Shown: positions 1-9,319 of the stretch, piece by piece
Numbering within the stretch: position 1 is the stretch's first letter
How the letters are laid out: every line of letters starts with the position of its first letter
From: an uncultured Pelagibacteraceae bacterium
GTDB lineage: Bacteria > Pseudomonadota > Alphaproteobacteria > Pelagibacterales > Pelagibacteraceae
Length of the DNA: 46,402 nucleotides
Reading direction: 5' to 3'
Assembly (NCBI GenBank): GCA_902551445.1
Contig: CACDDB010000005.1
Coordinates: forward strand, 1 to 46,402
Notes under the pieces: model-generated
Seen by the model: only the letters and a program-made list of their open reading frames with translations
Database searches by the model: none
What the model was told of the DNA's origin: nothing
Position numbers and translations under genes: made by a program

Positions 1-180
1 CCCATATCATCGCTGAACTTACTAATATTATTATTTACTTCTTCTAAACCGTGTAAGATTGTAACTCCTAAATCACCATCTCCTATTTTTCCATCAGCAG
101 CATTAAAATCATCATAAGAATTTTTTGCTTCATCTAATAATTTTTTAAAAATACTGGTTAAAACTTCTTTATTAAGCATT
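1..180 (-). CDS. Dihydroxyacetone kinase subunit L (DhaL/DAK2-domain) N-terminus, partial at window edge
   Basis: Reverse translation from ATG at 180 gives MLNKEVLTSIFKKLLDEAKNSYDDFNAADGKIGDGDLGVTILHGLEEV...; the IGDGDLGVT motif is typical of DhaL. Confidence 0.75.
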
Positions 181-1179
181 TAATTTTTTTAGATCCTGAG
201 CAATATTTGTTGGGATATTAATTTTTTTAATTAGATTTTTTTTGTATCTTCGATGTTTGTTCTGACCAGGATATAAAATTTCTTTTACTCCCTTTATTTT
301 AGGTAATTTTTTTATTCTTCTAATATTTTCTTTTATTCTCTTGCTGTAATTTCCAACAAAAAGGTTAGGTTTCATAACAAAAAACAGATGACCAATGTTT
401 TGTGGACCTGAAAAATCGTCAAAAGGATCTTTTACTTTTCCACCGTGGTTACCACCAGTAAAGACTCCACTTAAAATATCAACCATCCAAGCAAGTCCCG
501 AACCTCTAAAACCTGCTATTGGTAACTGAACTCCAGCCAATGCTTTTTTTGCATCTGTAGTTGGTTTACCGAATTTATCTAAAGCAACTCCTTCTGGTAT
601 TTTTTTTCCAGTTCTTGCAGCGACTCTTATTTTGCCTCTATTAATTACTGAAACAGATGTATCTAAAATAAAAGGAACTTTTGATGATGTAGGGGTTCCA
701 AAACATATTGGGTTTGTTCCAAATAAACTTTTTTTTGCACCATGAGGCGCTATTGCAGGAGGTGCGTTAGTGAAACAAAAAACTATCAAATTTTTTTTAA
801 CAGCTTGCTCTGCATAGTAACCTGACAAACCATAATGACCACTATTTTTAATTCCAACTAAACCTATTCCTGTTTTTTTAGCATTTTTAATTGCTTGTTT
901 TATTCCAATATCAGCAGCAACAAAACCAATACAATTATTTGCATCGATTTGAGTTATAGATTGAGAAATTTTTTTTATTTTAATTTTTGGTCTTGGATTT
1001 ATGACTTTTTTCTGAATTCTGTCACAATACATTTTTAATCTCGACAATCCGTGAGAATGAGCCCCGACTAGCTCTGCATTGATTAATGCATTTGAACAAA
1101 TTTTTGCATGTTTTAAACTTAAACCATTTTTCCTTAAAATCTTGATTATAATCTGATTTAGTTTTTTTCCATTAACCAT
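172..1179 (-). CDS. Ldh-family (malate/L-lactate/ureidoglycolate type) NAD(P)-dependent oxidoreductase
   Basis: Motifs SHGLSRL, GHYGLSGYYAE, FCFTNAPPAIAPHGAKKSLFGTNPICFG, GFRGSGLAWMVDILSGVFTGG. Confidence 0.85.
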   Translation of the reverse strand: MVNGKKLNQIIIKILRKNGLSLKHAKICSNALINAELVGAHSHGLSRLKMYCDRIQKKVINPRPKIKIKKISQSITQIDANNCIGFVAADIGIKQAIKNAKKTGIGLVGIKNSGHYGLSGYYAEQAVKKNLIVFCFTNAPPAIAPHGAKKSLFGTNPICFGTPTSSKVPFILDTSVSVINRGKIRVAARTGKKIPEGVALDKFGKPTTDAKKALAGVQLPIAGFRGSGLAWMVDILSGVFTGGNHGGKVKDPFDDFSGPQNIGHLFFVMKPNLFVGNYSKRIKENIRRIKKLPKIKGVKEILYPGQNKHRRYKKNLIKKINIPTNIAQDLKKLNA

Positions 1180-2219
1180 AATGCATTTTGACTTAAAAAA
1201 TATATTTTACCAGTTCCAGGGTGTATTTGTATATCTCTTATTCTCCCAATTTTACTTTTAAAAATAATATCTTCCTTTACGTTGTCCAAGTTTTTAAAGT
1301 TTAATTTTCTAAGAGACTGATCTTTCAAAGAAGTAATTAAGGCGTGTCCATTCCATTTTTCAAATTCATTCCCTTTATAAATTGTAATTGCACTTGTCGC
1401 AATTGATGGAACCCAATAATATATTGCTTTTGTAAAACCTGGTTTCCATTTCGGACCAATTTTAGTTCCACTATAATTTGTTCCACCCCAACCAAGTACT
1501 TTCCATCCATAGTTTTCTCCTTTCTTGGATTCACCGAACCAATCACCACCTTTTGCACCATGATTACTCAAATAAATTTTTCCATCATATGGAGATAGTG
1601 TAAGTCCTTGTGGATTTCTAATGCCAATTTGATAAATTTCTGGCAGCCAACTTTCTTTGCCCTCAAATTTTGGATTATCTTTTGGGATACTTCCATCTAA
1701 ATGAATTCTAATAATACTTCCTGGATGTTTAGTTGGATCTTGAGCTATCATTCCTTCTCCTCTTTCGCCAGCAGATGCAAAAATATAATTATCTTTGATA
1801 GCCAGCCTTGATCCAAAATGATAACCTGATCTGATTGGCGGTTCTGCTCTAAAAATATTTTTAAAAGTTATTTTTTTCTTATCAAATTTTCCTAGAGCAA
1901 TTGATGTACTTGATTTACCATTTCCTCTATTTTCAGAGTAAGAAACCAATACTTTATTTTGATAAAATAAAATATCCAATAAACCTCCCTGTCCATCCTC
2001 CAAGATATTTAGATTATGATCAATGTTTATAATTTCATTTGAAGTTAGATTTATTAACTTAATTGATCCAGATTTTTCTGTTATCAGAAGTTCTTGATCA
2101 TTTATAAAAGAAGATCCCCAAGGACTTTTAAATTTAGATATTTCGTTTAATTTGAAAGTATATCCAAAAGCATTATTCGAAAAAATAACAATTGATATTA
2201 AAAAAATAATTTTTTTCAT
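1158..2219 (-). CDS. PQQ-dependent aldose sugar dehydrogenase-like beta-propeller protein, exported
   Basis: N-terminal signal peptide; motifs GQGGLLDILF, HFGSRLAIKDNYIFASAGERG, GIRNPQGLTLSP, NHGAKGGDWFGESKKGENYGWKV. Confidence 0.85.
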   Translation of the reverse strand: MKKIIFLISIVIFSNNAFGYTFKLNEISKFKSPWGSSFINDQELLITEKSGSIKLINLTSNEIINIDHNLNILEDGQGGLLDILFYQNKVLVSYSENRGNGKSSTSIALGKFDKKKITFKNIFRAEPPIRSGYHFGSRLAIKDNYIFASAGERGEGMIAQDPTKHPGSIIRIHLDGSIPKDNPKFEGKESWLPEIYQIGIRNPQGLTLSPYDGKIYLSNHGAKGGDWFGESKKGENYGWKVLGWGGTNYSGTKIGPKWKPGFTKAIYYWVPSIATSAITIYKGNEFEKWNGHALITSLKDQSLRKLNFKNLDNVKEDIIFKSKIGRIRDIQIHPGTGKIYFLSQNALWLMEKN

Positions 2220-2243
2220 TTTAATAATATGTATTCTATGAAA

Positions 2244-2468
2244 TTAAAACCAACGCACCATTCCAATTATGCCCGCTGTGGCATAAAAGAGTTGAAGAAA
2301 AAGAATTCCTTTATGTCTTCCAAAATAAGCCCATAAACCAATTAGAAGTGCGGATATAAAAAGCAATAAGAAACCCAAAAACTCTGCACCAATATTCATT
2401 GCAACCAAAAGGGAATAGATTATTGCGGTAATTACCCCTAACCATTCTAAAATTTTTTGTTTATTCAT
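2244..2468 (-). CDS. Small 3-TM membrane protein at the end of the tau-like operon
   Basis: ORF track 2244..2486; the likely start is the internal ATG at 2468 (MNKQKILEWLG...), which overlaps the tauC stop as TAATG. Confidence 0.6.
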   Translation of the reverse strand: MNKQKILEWLGVITAIIYSLLVAMNIGAEFLGFLLLFISALLIGLWAYFGRHKGILFLQLFYATAGIIGMVRWF

Positions 2469-4393
2469 TAACCTTTGCCTCTCCAAGGTATTGTTTTGTC
2501 TATAATTTTTCTTAATGTAACGTCAAACAATAGCCCCAGCATTCCCATAATAAATATTGTTATCCAAATAACTTCATATTGAAAGTATTTCTTAGCGACG
2601 TTTTCGACAAATCCTATTCCTGTAGTTCCTGCTAAAAATTCTGCTGCTACGAGAGTTCCCCAACACATACCAACGGCAACTCTTATTCCGGTTAAGATTT
2701 CAGGCAAAGAGTTGGGAAAAATTACGTACCTTAATATTTGTTTCTTGGAAGCACCAAGAGAATGAGCAGCATGAATTTTTGATAGTTGAGTTCCAGAAGC
2801 ACCAGCTCTTGCTGAAATAATCATTATGGATAAAGATACCATAAATAATAAGAATACTTTTCCAGTGTTGTCTATACCTAATACAGATATAATTAGTGGA
2901 GCCCAGGCCAAAGGTGGTACAGGTCTGTAAAGTTCAATTAATGGATCAAAGAAACCTTTGGCAAATCTATTTAAACCCATAAACAGTCCCAAAGGAACAC
3001 CAATTAAAATTCCAAAAATTAGTCCTAAAAATACTCTTAAAAACGAATCCCAAATATGTCCATAAGGAACTGGAATTTTAAATAATTTAAAATCACCTGT
3101 AACAATTTTTAGAACGTTTCCTTTGAAATTTTGTTTAACAGTACCTTCATTAGTATGTATAGGGTATTCTCCAGGTATAATATCAGCTATCCAATCAGGT
3201 AAAATAAATCCAATTATTTTACTTACATCCATCATGTCAATCCAAAGTAGAGGAATATTTTTGTAACCAACGCTAGGCTTTGACATTAAAATAAATTTAT
3301 TTAATGTATCAGATGGTTTTGGTAACCATCTTCCGGAGCCTTGCTCAGAGCAACTAGGACCGCTTGCAACGATCGTTCCTGCGGGAAACAAAAGTATGTC
3401 AACCAATCTTAATCCACCTTGCTCAGATTTTTGAAGATTATCAAATTCAATGATTGCATCTTGCATCTCATTAAGAGCATTCGGCGGGTATATGCTAGCG
3501 TATTCAATTCTTCTTGCAATTTTAACAATATCTTTTGCATAAGTTGATGCTATTTCTTGTGTATCATCTAAGTTTTTTCTATATGTTTTTATCTCTTCTT
3601 TTAATTCTTTAATTGAATTTTTGAATTGAGAATTATGATTTCTTAACTTAAAAAATTTATCATTAATTACTTGAAGTTCTTCCGCAGCTGCATGGAATTT
3701 TAAACCTTTATCGGTAGCAGGTACCAATGGAACCTCTAAAGTATTTTCTATTGATCCAGTTCCTGCTTGTACTTTTATAATACCCCATTTACCTTGTTCT
3801 AATATAGCTTTTTGCCTTTCATTTTTTTCTGTCTCGGTTTCAAATGGATAATCTTTCTTTTTAAAATTCGAACTCAACAATCTTAACTCTTCAGTCATTT
3901 CTTTAATTTTAGTCTTAGTATTCATTTCCATTAAATTCTCATTTGTTAGTAGAGGTATTAGCTGACTGGTTTCTTTGATAAATCTAATCAAAGTAGTTTT
4001 TTGTTGAGTATTTAAATCTTGAGAATTTTGAATTTCAACAGTGATCTTGCTAAGGTTTTTATTTTCAATTTTTATTATTGAGGTACTTTTAAATTCTCTT
4101 TCTTCGATTGGAAATTGATATTTTAACCCTAATAGAGAGTCGTTTACTTTAGCAACCTGACACAATTCATTAGCTGATTTTGGATAAAATCCCTTAGCAA
4201 TATCCCAAGAATAATATAGCCATATTAATAAGAGTGCACTACTTCCAACAATAACCCAGTGCGTGCCTCCCTTGGCTCTTTCAGGGTTACCAAAAACTGC
4301 ATCAACTTTTTCTGTTTTTATTAATCTTCTACCGTAAAGAATGCATCCAACAATTGAAACAAGGATTAATATTGTTATGATTTGGGTAAACAT
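2468..4393 (-). CDS. tauC: TauC/SsuC-type ABC transporter permease with a long N-terminal extension
   Basis: C-terminal ~220 aa matches the nitrate/taurine permease family (GIPLGLFMGLNRFAKGFFDPLIELYRPVPPLAWAPLIISVLGID; EAA-like loop HAAHSLGASKKQILRYVIFPNSLPEILTGIRVAVGMCWGTLVAAE); ~390 aa precede it. Confidence 0.85.
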   Translation of the reverse strand: MFTQIITILILVSIVGCILYGRRLIKTEKVDAVFGNPERAKGGTHWVIVGSSALLLIWLYYSWDIAKGFYPKSANELCQVAKVNDSLLGLKYQFPIEEREFKSTSIIKIENKNLSKITVEIQNSQDLNTQQKTTLIRFIKETSQLIPLLTNENLMEMNTKTKIKEMTEELRLLSSNFKKKDYPFETETEKNERQKAILEQGKWGIIKVQAGTGSIENTLEVPLVPATDKGLKFHAAAEELQVINDKFFKLRNHNSQFKNSIKELKEEIKTYRKNLDDTQEIASTYAKDIVKIARRIEYASIYPPNALNEMQDAIIEFDNLQKSEQGGLRLVDILLFPAGTIVASGPSCSEQGSGRWLPKPSDTLNKFILMSKPSVGYKNIPLLWIDMMDVSKIIGFILPDWIADIIPGEYPIHTNEGTVKQNFKGNVLKIVTGDFKLFKIPVPYGHIWDSFLRVFLGLIFGILIGVPLGLFMGLNRFAKGFFDPLIELYRPVPPLAWAPLIISVLGIDNTGKVFLLFMVSLSIMIISARAGASGTQLSKIHAAHSLGASKKQILRYVIFPNSLPEILTGIRVAVGMCWGTLVAAEFLAGTTGIGFVENVAKKYFQYEVIWITIFIMGMLGLLFDVTLRKIIDKTIPWRGKG

Positions 4394-5191
4394 TTAATTT
4401 TCTTTCCCCATAATTTCTTCTTCCATGTTCCAGATCATAGATAATATTTCTTCTCTTTTTGATGAAAATTCTTTGTTCTTTTTAATTTCTCTTAAATCTT
4501 CTTTTAAACCCATTTCTGCAAAAGGAAGATTATATTCTTTGTGTATTCTTCCAGGTCTAGGTGCCATTACATATAATCTTTCACCAAGTAACAAAGCTTC
4601 TTCTACTGAGTGAGTAATTAAAATAATTGTTTTTCCTGTCTCCTTCCAAATTTTTAAAACCAGAGACTGCATCTTTTCTCTTGTTAATGCATCAAGTGCA
4701 CCTAAAGGCTCATCCATAAGAATTAAGTCTGGGTCATTTATTAAACATCTTGCAAGAGCAACCCTTTGCTGCATACCACCAGATAATTGATAAGTTGGTG
4801 TATTTCCAAATCCTTTTAATCCAACTATATCTAGCCACTCATCAACTTTTTTTTGAGTAATAACAGAATCTTCTTTCTTCATTCTTAATCCAAAATTTAC
4901 ATTTTCAGAAACTGTTAACCATTCAAATAGAGCTCCTTGCTGAAAGACCATACCTCTATCAACCCCTGGTCCATTAATTTCATTATTACCTAAAGTTATA
5001 GTTCCAGATGTTGGTCTGATAAAACCAGCTGCAATATTTAACAATGTAGTTTTTCCACAACCAGAGGGACCTAATACTGTCAAAAGTTCACCTTTTTTAA
5101 TTGTGAAATTTAAATCTTTTAATGCATGTACAGTTTCTCCCTTTGGAGATTTAAAGATCATGTTTAGATTTTGAGAAACTAAATCACTCAT
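4394..5191 (-). CDS. tauB: TauB/SsuB-type ABC transporter ATP-binding protein
   Basis: Walker A GPSGCGKTT, signature LSGGMQQRVALAR, Walker B LILMDEPLGALD, ITHSVEEALLL. Confidence 0.92.
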   Translation of the reverse strand: MSDLVSQNLNMIFKSPKGETVHALKDLNFTIKKGELLTVLGPSGCGKTTLLNIAAGFIRPTSGTITLGNNEINGPGVDRGMVFQQGALFEWLTVSENVNFGLRMKKEDSVITQKKVDEWLDIVGLKGFGNTPTYQLSGGMQQRVALARCLINDPDLILMDEPLGALDALTREKMQSLVLKIWKETGKTIILITHSVEEALLLGERLYVMAPRPGRIHKEYNLPFAEMGLKEDLREIKKNKEFSSKREEILSMIWNMEEEIMGKEN

Positions 5192-5224
5192 AAGATGACT
5201 TTATATTAAAATTTTAATAAAAAA

Positions 5225-5256
5225 AATAGGCACCAATTAAAAAATTGGCGCCTATT
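5225..5256 (-). promoter_or_regulatory. Intergenic stem-loop between tauA and tauB (attenuator/mRNA stabiliser candidate)
   Basis: aataggcaccaatt-aaaaa-attggcgcctatt; on the minus-strand transcript this pairs with one G:U wobble and is followed by a U-rich run. Confidence 0.65.
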
Positions 5257-5278
5257 AAATTTTTCTTTCTCTATTTAA

Positions 5279-6220
5279 TTATAGAGGTAAGAAACTAGTG
5301 TCTACATTTCCTTTTGGCGTTCCCATTCCGTCTAAGAATGCCTTAAGATTACCACTCTCCATAGATTGTTTAGTTTCTGCTGGAGTTAGAAATTTAAATC
5401 CACCAATAGTTTCTTTCATATCTGCTAACTTCATTTCAGCATCTTTAGCTATAACATTTAAGTCAGATTTACCTGCTGCATATCTAGCATTTGCTTCATG
5501 AGTCACTTCGATGAAAGTTCTTAACATTCCTGGATTTTCCTTCATAAACTTTGTAGTTACTGAAGTAATATCTATACCTAAGATACCAGCATCTCTAGCT
5601 TCTTGGACTGTAAGTAATCTACCACCAACTGCAGTTGCAGCTTTGATAGAGTTACCACCAAATAAACATGCCATTACAACATCGCCACTTACTAATGCAG
5701 CAGCTCCTTCTTCAGGATCCATTTGAATAACGTCCATTTTTGTTCTATCAGCTCCAACAACTTTCATACTTTCATCAAAAACATACTCAGCCATAGTTCC
5801 TAGAGGAACTGCAACTTTTTTACCTTCTAATTCAGAAGCATTAGCTTTTGTGATTCCTGAAGCGTTTGAAGTAACACAAGTTGTTCCACCCATACCGTAC
5901 TCCATAGCAATATCTACAAGTTTGATTGGTGCTTTAGATTTTACAGCATTAATAAATGGTACTAATCCTTGTGAGTAAGAAATATCAATATCTCCAGCTA
6001 ACATAGCATCAGTCATTGCTCCACCATTAGTGAAGTTTGTCCACTTAACAGGAACTCCTAATGCTTTTTCGTACATACCTTTAACCTTGTCTTCTTGGTT
6101 AGGCGTTGGCCATTCTAAGAAAAAAGCAACTCTAACTTCGTTCGCAGCAGCATTAGCAACTGATACAGATAAGTTTAAAGCAACTACTATTCCTAGAAGA
6201 AAACTTATTATTTTTTTCAT
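5279..6220 (-). CDS. tauA: TauA-type periplasmic substrate-binding protein (taurine/sulfonate family)
   Basis: Signal peptide; EVRVAFFLEWPTPNQ, GTMAEYVFDESMK, DPEEGAAALVSGDVVMACLFGG; adjacent tauBC-like genes. Confidence 0.85.
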   Translation of the reverse strand: MKKIISFLLGIVVALNLSVSVANAAANEVRVAFFLEWPTPNQEDKVKGMYEKALGVPVKWTNFTNGGAMTDAMLAGDIDISYSQGLVPFINAVKSKAPIKLVDIAMEYGMGGTTCVTSNASGITKANASELEGKKVAVPLGTMAEYVFDESMKVVGADRTKMDVIQMDPEEGAAALVSGDVVMACLFGGNSIKAATAVGGRLLTVQEARDAGILGIDITSVTTKFMKENPGMLRTFIEVTHEANARYAAGKSDLNVIAKDAEMKLADMKETIGGFKFLTPAETKQSMESGNLKAFLDGMGTPKGNVDTSFLPL

Positions 6221-6407
6221 TTAATCTCCTCTTTAAATTTAAATTTAAAAAGCTGATTTAAGTTGATTATAAGAGTGATGTAAATGGAAGAATTGTTCGA
6301 AACGGTGCATATAAATATTTATACAATTATAAGTTGCATATATGGAACAATAATTTTCTAGTTAAAGCTTTTAAATTAGTCTAAATACAATTTTTTATTA
6401 ATTTTAT

Positions 6408-7754
6408 ATGAGCTCAGAAAATAAAACATCTATTCCAAATTCGTTAAATGAACATTGGATGCCATTTACATCTAATAAAGATTTCAAAGAAAATCCTAGA
6501 TTAATTACTGAAGCTAATGGTTGTTATTTAAAAAATCACCAAGGAAAGACAATGATTGACGCTAGCTCAGGTCTTTTTTGCAATCCACTTGGACATGGTA
6601 GAAAAGAAATAATTGATGCAGTAACTAAACAGTTAAAAACTTTGGATTATTGTCAACCATTTCAACAGGGATTTGGTGGATCATTTGAATTAGCAACTAA
6701 AATATCCAAGCATACTCCAGGAAATCTTAATAGAATATTTTATACAATATGTGGATCAACTGCTGTTGAGACTGCGATAAAAATTGCAGTAGCTTATCAT
6801 AAAGCAAGAGGAGAGGGTCATCGATATAGATTTGTAGGAAGGGAAAGAGCGTACCACGGTATGAATATAGGAGCTACATCAGTTGGTGGCATGGTTAACA
6901 ATGTTAAAACTTTTGCAAGTGTAATGATGCCTGGTGTATTACATATGAGACACACTCATTTGCCAGAACATAAATTTGTTTCTGGACAACCAGAAACAGG
7001 CGCTGAACTAGCAAATGATTTAGAGAGATTTTGTATTAACTTCGGTGCAGAAAACATTGCTGCTTGCATAGTAGAACCAGTTGCAGGATCTACAGGAACT
7101 TTGGTTCCACCTAAGGGTTACTTACAAAGATTAAGAGAAATTTGTGATAAACATGGAATACTTCTTATTTTTGATGAAGTGATTACAGGATGGGGAAGAA
7201 TGGGATCAGCCTTTGGATCACAAGAATTTGGAGTGACTCCAGATTTAATGACAATGGCAAAAGCTACAACAAATGGAATTGTCCCAATGGGTGTAGTTGC
7301 ATGCAAGGAAGAAATTTATGATGCAGTAATGGAAGGCTCACCTAAAGGTACTATAGAATTATTTCATGGTTACACTTACTCAGGTATACCGGTTTCAGTT
7401 GCGGCAGCTTTAGCTGTACAAGAAATATTTGAAAAAGAGGATATATTTAAAAGGGCAAGAGATTTATCTCCATATTTCCAAGAAGCTATTTTTTCATTAC
7501 AGGATATTGATGTAGTTGAAAATATTAGAGGCTATGGAATGATGGCAGGTGTAGATGTTAAAATGGATCAAAAACCAGGTAGAGCAGGCTTTACCTGCTT
7601 CAAACATTGTTACGAGGCAGGGGTTAATTTTAAAGCTACTGGAGACTGCTTAATTATTGCACCTATGTTTATTTCTGAAAAAAAACATATTGATGAGATA
7701 ATAGATAAACTAAGAACCGGTATTCTAAATTATTCAAAAAGTAAAAAAAATTAA
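6408..7754 (+). CDS. Class III PLP aminotransferase, taurine-pyruvate / omega-amino acid-pyruvate aminotransferase type
   Basis: LIFDEVITGWGRMGSAFGSQEFGVTPDLMTMAKATTNGIVPMG (PLP-lysine region), RERAYHGMNIGATSVGG; divergent from tauA and upstream of ald. Confidence 0.85.
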   Translation: MSSENKTSIPNSLNEHWMPFTSNKDFKENPRLITEANGCYLKNHQGKTMIDASSGLFCNPLGHGRKEIIDAVTKQLKTLDYCQPFQQGFGGSFELATKISKHTPGNLNRIFYTICGSTAVETAIKIAVAYHKARGEGHRYRFVGRERAYHGMNIGATSVGGMVNNVKTFASVMMPGVLHMRHTHLPEHKFVSGQPETGAELANDLERFCINFGAENIAACIVEPVAGSTGTLVPPKGYLQRLREICDKHGILLIFDEVITGWGRMGSAFGSQEFGVTPDLMTMAKATTNGIVPMGVVACKEEIYDAVMEGSPKGTIELFHGYTYSGIPVSVAAALAVQEIFEKEDIFKRARDLSPYFQEAIFSLQDIDVVENIRGYGMMAGVDVKMDQKPGRAGFTCFKHCYEAGVNFKATGDCLIIAPMFISEKKHIDEIIDKLRTGILNYSKSKKN

Positions 7755-7763
7755 TTTTCATTT

Positions 7764-8879
7764 ATGAAAATTGGCGTTCCCAAAGAAATCAAACCTCAGG
7801 AAAATAGAATTGGTTTAACTCCAGAAAGCGTCAAAATTTTAGTTTCCAATGGCCACGAAGTATTAGTAGAAAATAATGGAGGATTTGAAGCTGGATTTTA
7901 TAATGAACAATATAAATCAGCAGGAGCTAAATTAATTGATAAAGCAGAAGATATATTTGATGATGCTGAAATTATAGTCAAAGTAAAAGAACCTCTTGCA
8001 AACGAAGTAAAGATGATAAGAGAAAATCAAATAGTTTTTACATATCTTCATTTAGCAGCTGCAAAAGAATTAACCCAAGGACTAATTAATTCTAAAAGCG
8101 TTTGTATAGCCTATGAGACTGTAACAGATAAAAATGGCAGACTTCCATTATTGGCTCCTATGAGTGCTGTAGCAGGAAGAATGTCTGTTCAGGCAGGTGC
8201 TCATTGTTTAGAAAAAAATCAAAAAGGAAGGGGCTTGTTATTAGGAGGGGCACCAGGCGTTGAACCAGGAAACGTTGTAATTTTAGGTGGTGGAGTTGTA
8301 GGAGAAAATGCTGCTATTATTGCAACTGGAATGAAGGCAAAAGTACATATTGTTGATAAATCAGAGGCTAGATTAAAGCAATTAACAGAAATATTTGGAG
8401 ACAAAATTATACCTGAGCATAGTGATAAAATTGATTTAGAAAAGTTAATTTCAAATTGTGACTTATTAGTTGGAGGAGTATTAATACCAGGCGCGGAAGC
8501 ACCAAAACTTGTTACTAAGGGTATGATAAAAAAAATGAAAAGAGGATCTGTAATTGTTGATGTGGCTATTGATCAAGGAGGATGTGTTGAAACGAGCAAA
8601 CCAACAACACATGCTGAACCAACTTATATAGTAGATGACATTGTGCATTATTGTGTAGCAAATATGCCAGGTGGAGTTCCAAGAACATCAACACTCGCTT
8701 TAAATAAAGCAACATTACCTTTCTTGAATAAACTTGCCAAAGATGGTTATCAAAAAGCCTTAAGTGAAGATGCTAATTTTTTAGCAGGACTTAATGTTTG
8801 TAAAGGTAATGTTACATATAAGGCAGTAGCTGATGCTTTTGGCCATAAATTTACATCTTCAAGAGAGGCGATTGCATAA
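7764..8879 (+). CDS. ald: Alanine dehydrogenase
   Basis: MKIGVPKEIKPQENRIGLTPESV, LHLAAAKELTQGL, PMSAVAGRMSVQAGAH, VVILGGGVVGENAA, VANMPGGVPRTSTLALNKATLPF. Confidence 0.95.
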   Translation: MKIGVPKEIKPQENRIGLTPESVKILVSNGHEVLVENNGGFEAGFYNEQYKSAGAKLIDKAEDIFDDAEIIVKVKEPLANEVKMIRENQIVFTYLHLAAAKELTQGLINSKSVCIAYETVTDKNGRLPLLAPMSAVAGRMSVQAGAHCLEKNQKGRGLLLGGAPGVEPGNVVILGGGVVGENAAIIATGMKAKVHIVDKSEARLKQLTEIFGDKIIPEHSDKIDLEKLISNCDLLVGGVLIPGAEAPKLVTKGMIKKMKRGSVIVDVAIDQGGCVETSKPTTHAEPTYIVDDIVHYCVANMPGGVPRTSTLALNKATLPFLNKLAKDGYQKALSEDANFLAGLNVCKGNVTYKAVADAFGHKFTSSREAIA

Positions 8880-9319
8880 TGTACAGACCGTTACCAGATG
8901 GATTAACAATAAAAAACTCACCTATCGAAGGATTGGGTTTATTCACAAATATTAGTATTAAAAAAAATACTTTTATTGGCGTAACTCATATTAGAGATGA
9001 GCAATTTGATAATAAATATATTAGGACACCGTTAGGTGGTTTTTATAATCATTCAAACGATCCAACAGTAATGAGAATGGTATCAGATACGCTACCAAGA
9101 TTAAAATTTGGCGATGAAATAGATCCTAAAATGGCTGGTAAAAAAATAAAAGATGGAAAAACTGATAGAGAAAACATGTATTACAATTTACAAGATAAAA
9201 TTGATGCAAAGTTTATGTTTATTGTAACTGTAAAAGATGTCAAACCAGGCGACGAACTGACAGCTAATTATAATCTTTATACCTATCCTAAAACAGGAGT
9301 AGGAATACAAATGATTTAA
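8879..9319 (+). CDS. SET-domain protein (putative protein lysine methyltransferase)
   Basis: SPIEGLGLFTNISIKKNTFIG, GGFYNHSNDPTVMR (NHSxxP motif), DVKPGDELTANYNLYTY. Confidence 0.8.
   Translation: MYRPLPDGLTIKNSPIEGLGLFTNISIKKNTFIGVTHIRDEQFDNKYIRTPLGGFYNHSNDPTVMRMVSDTLPRLKFGDEIDPKMAGKKIKDGKTDRENMYYNLQDKIDAKFMFIVTVKDVKPGDELTANYNLYTYPKTGVGIQMI

Noticed and set aside
1337-1561. Antisense short ORFs (1337..1561, 4425..4613, 5298..5501, 5511..5726, 6030..6224, 7118..7306, 8219..8404, 10574..10756)
   Set aside because: They lie fully antisense to well-supported genes and have no recognisable motifs.
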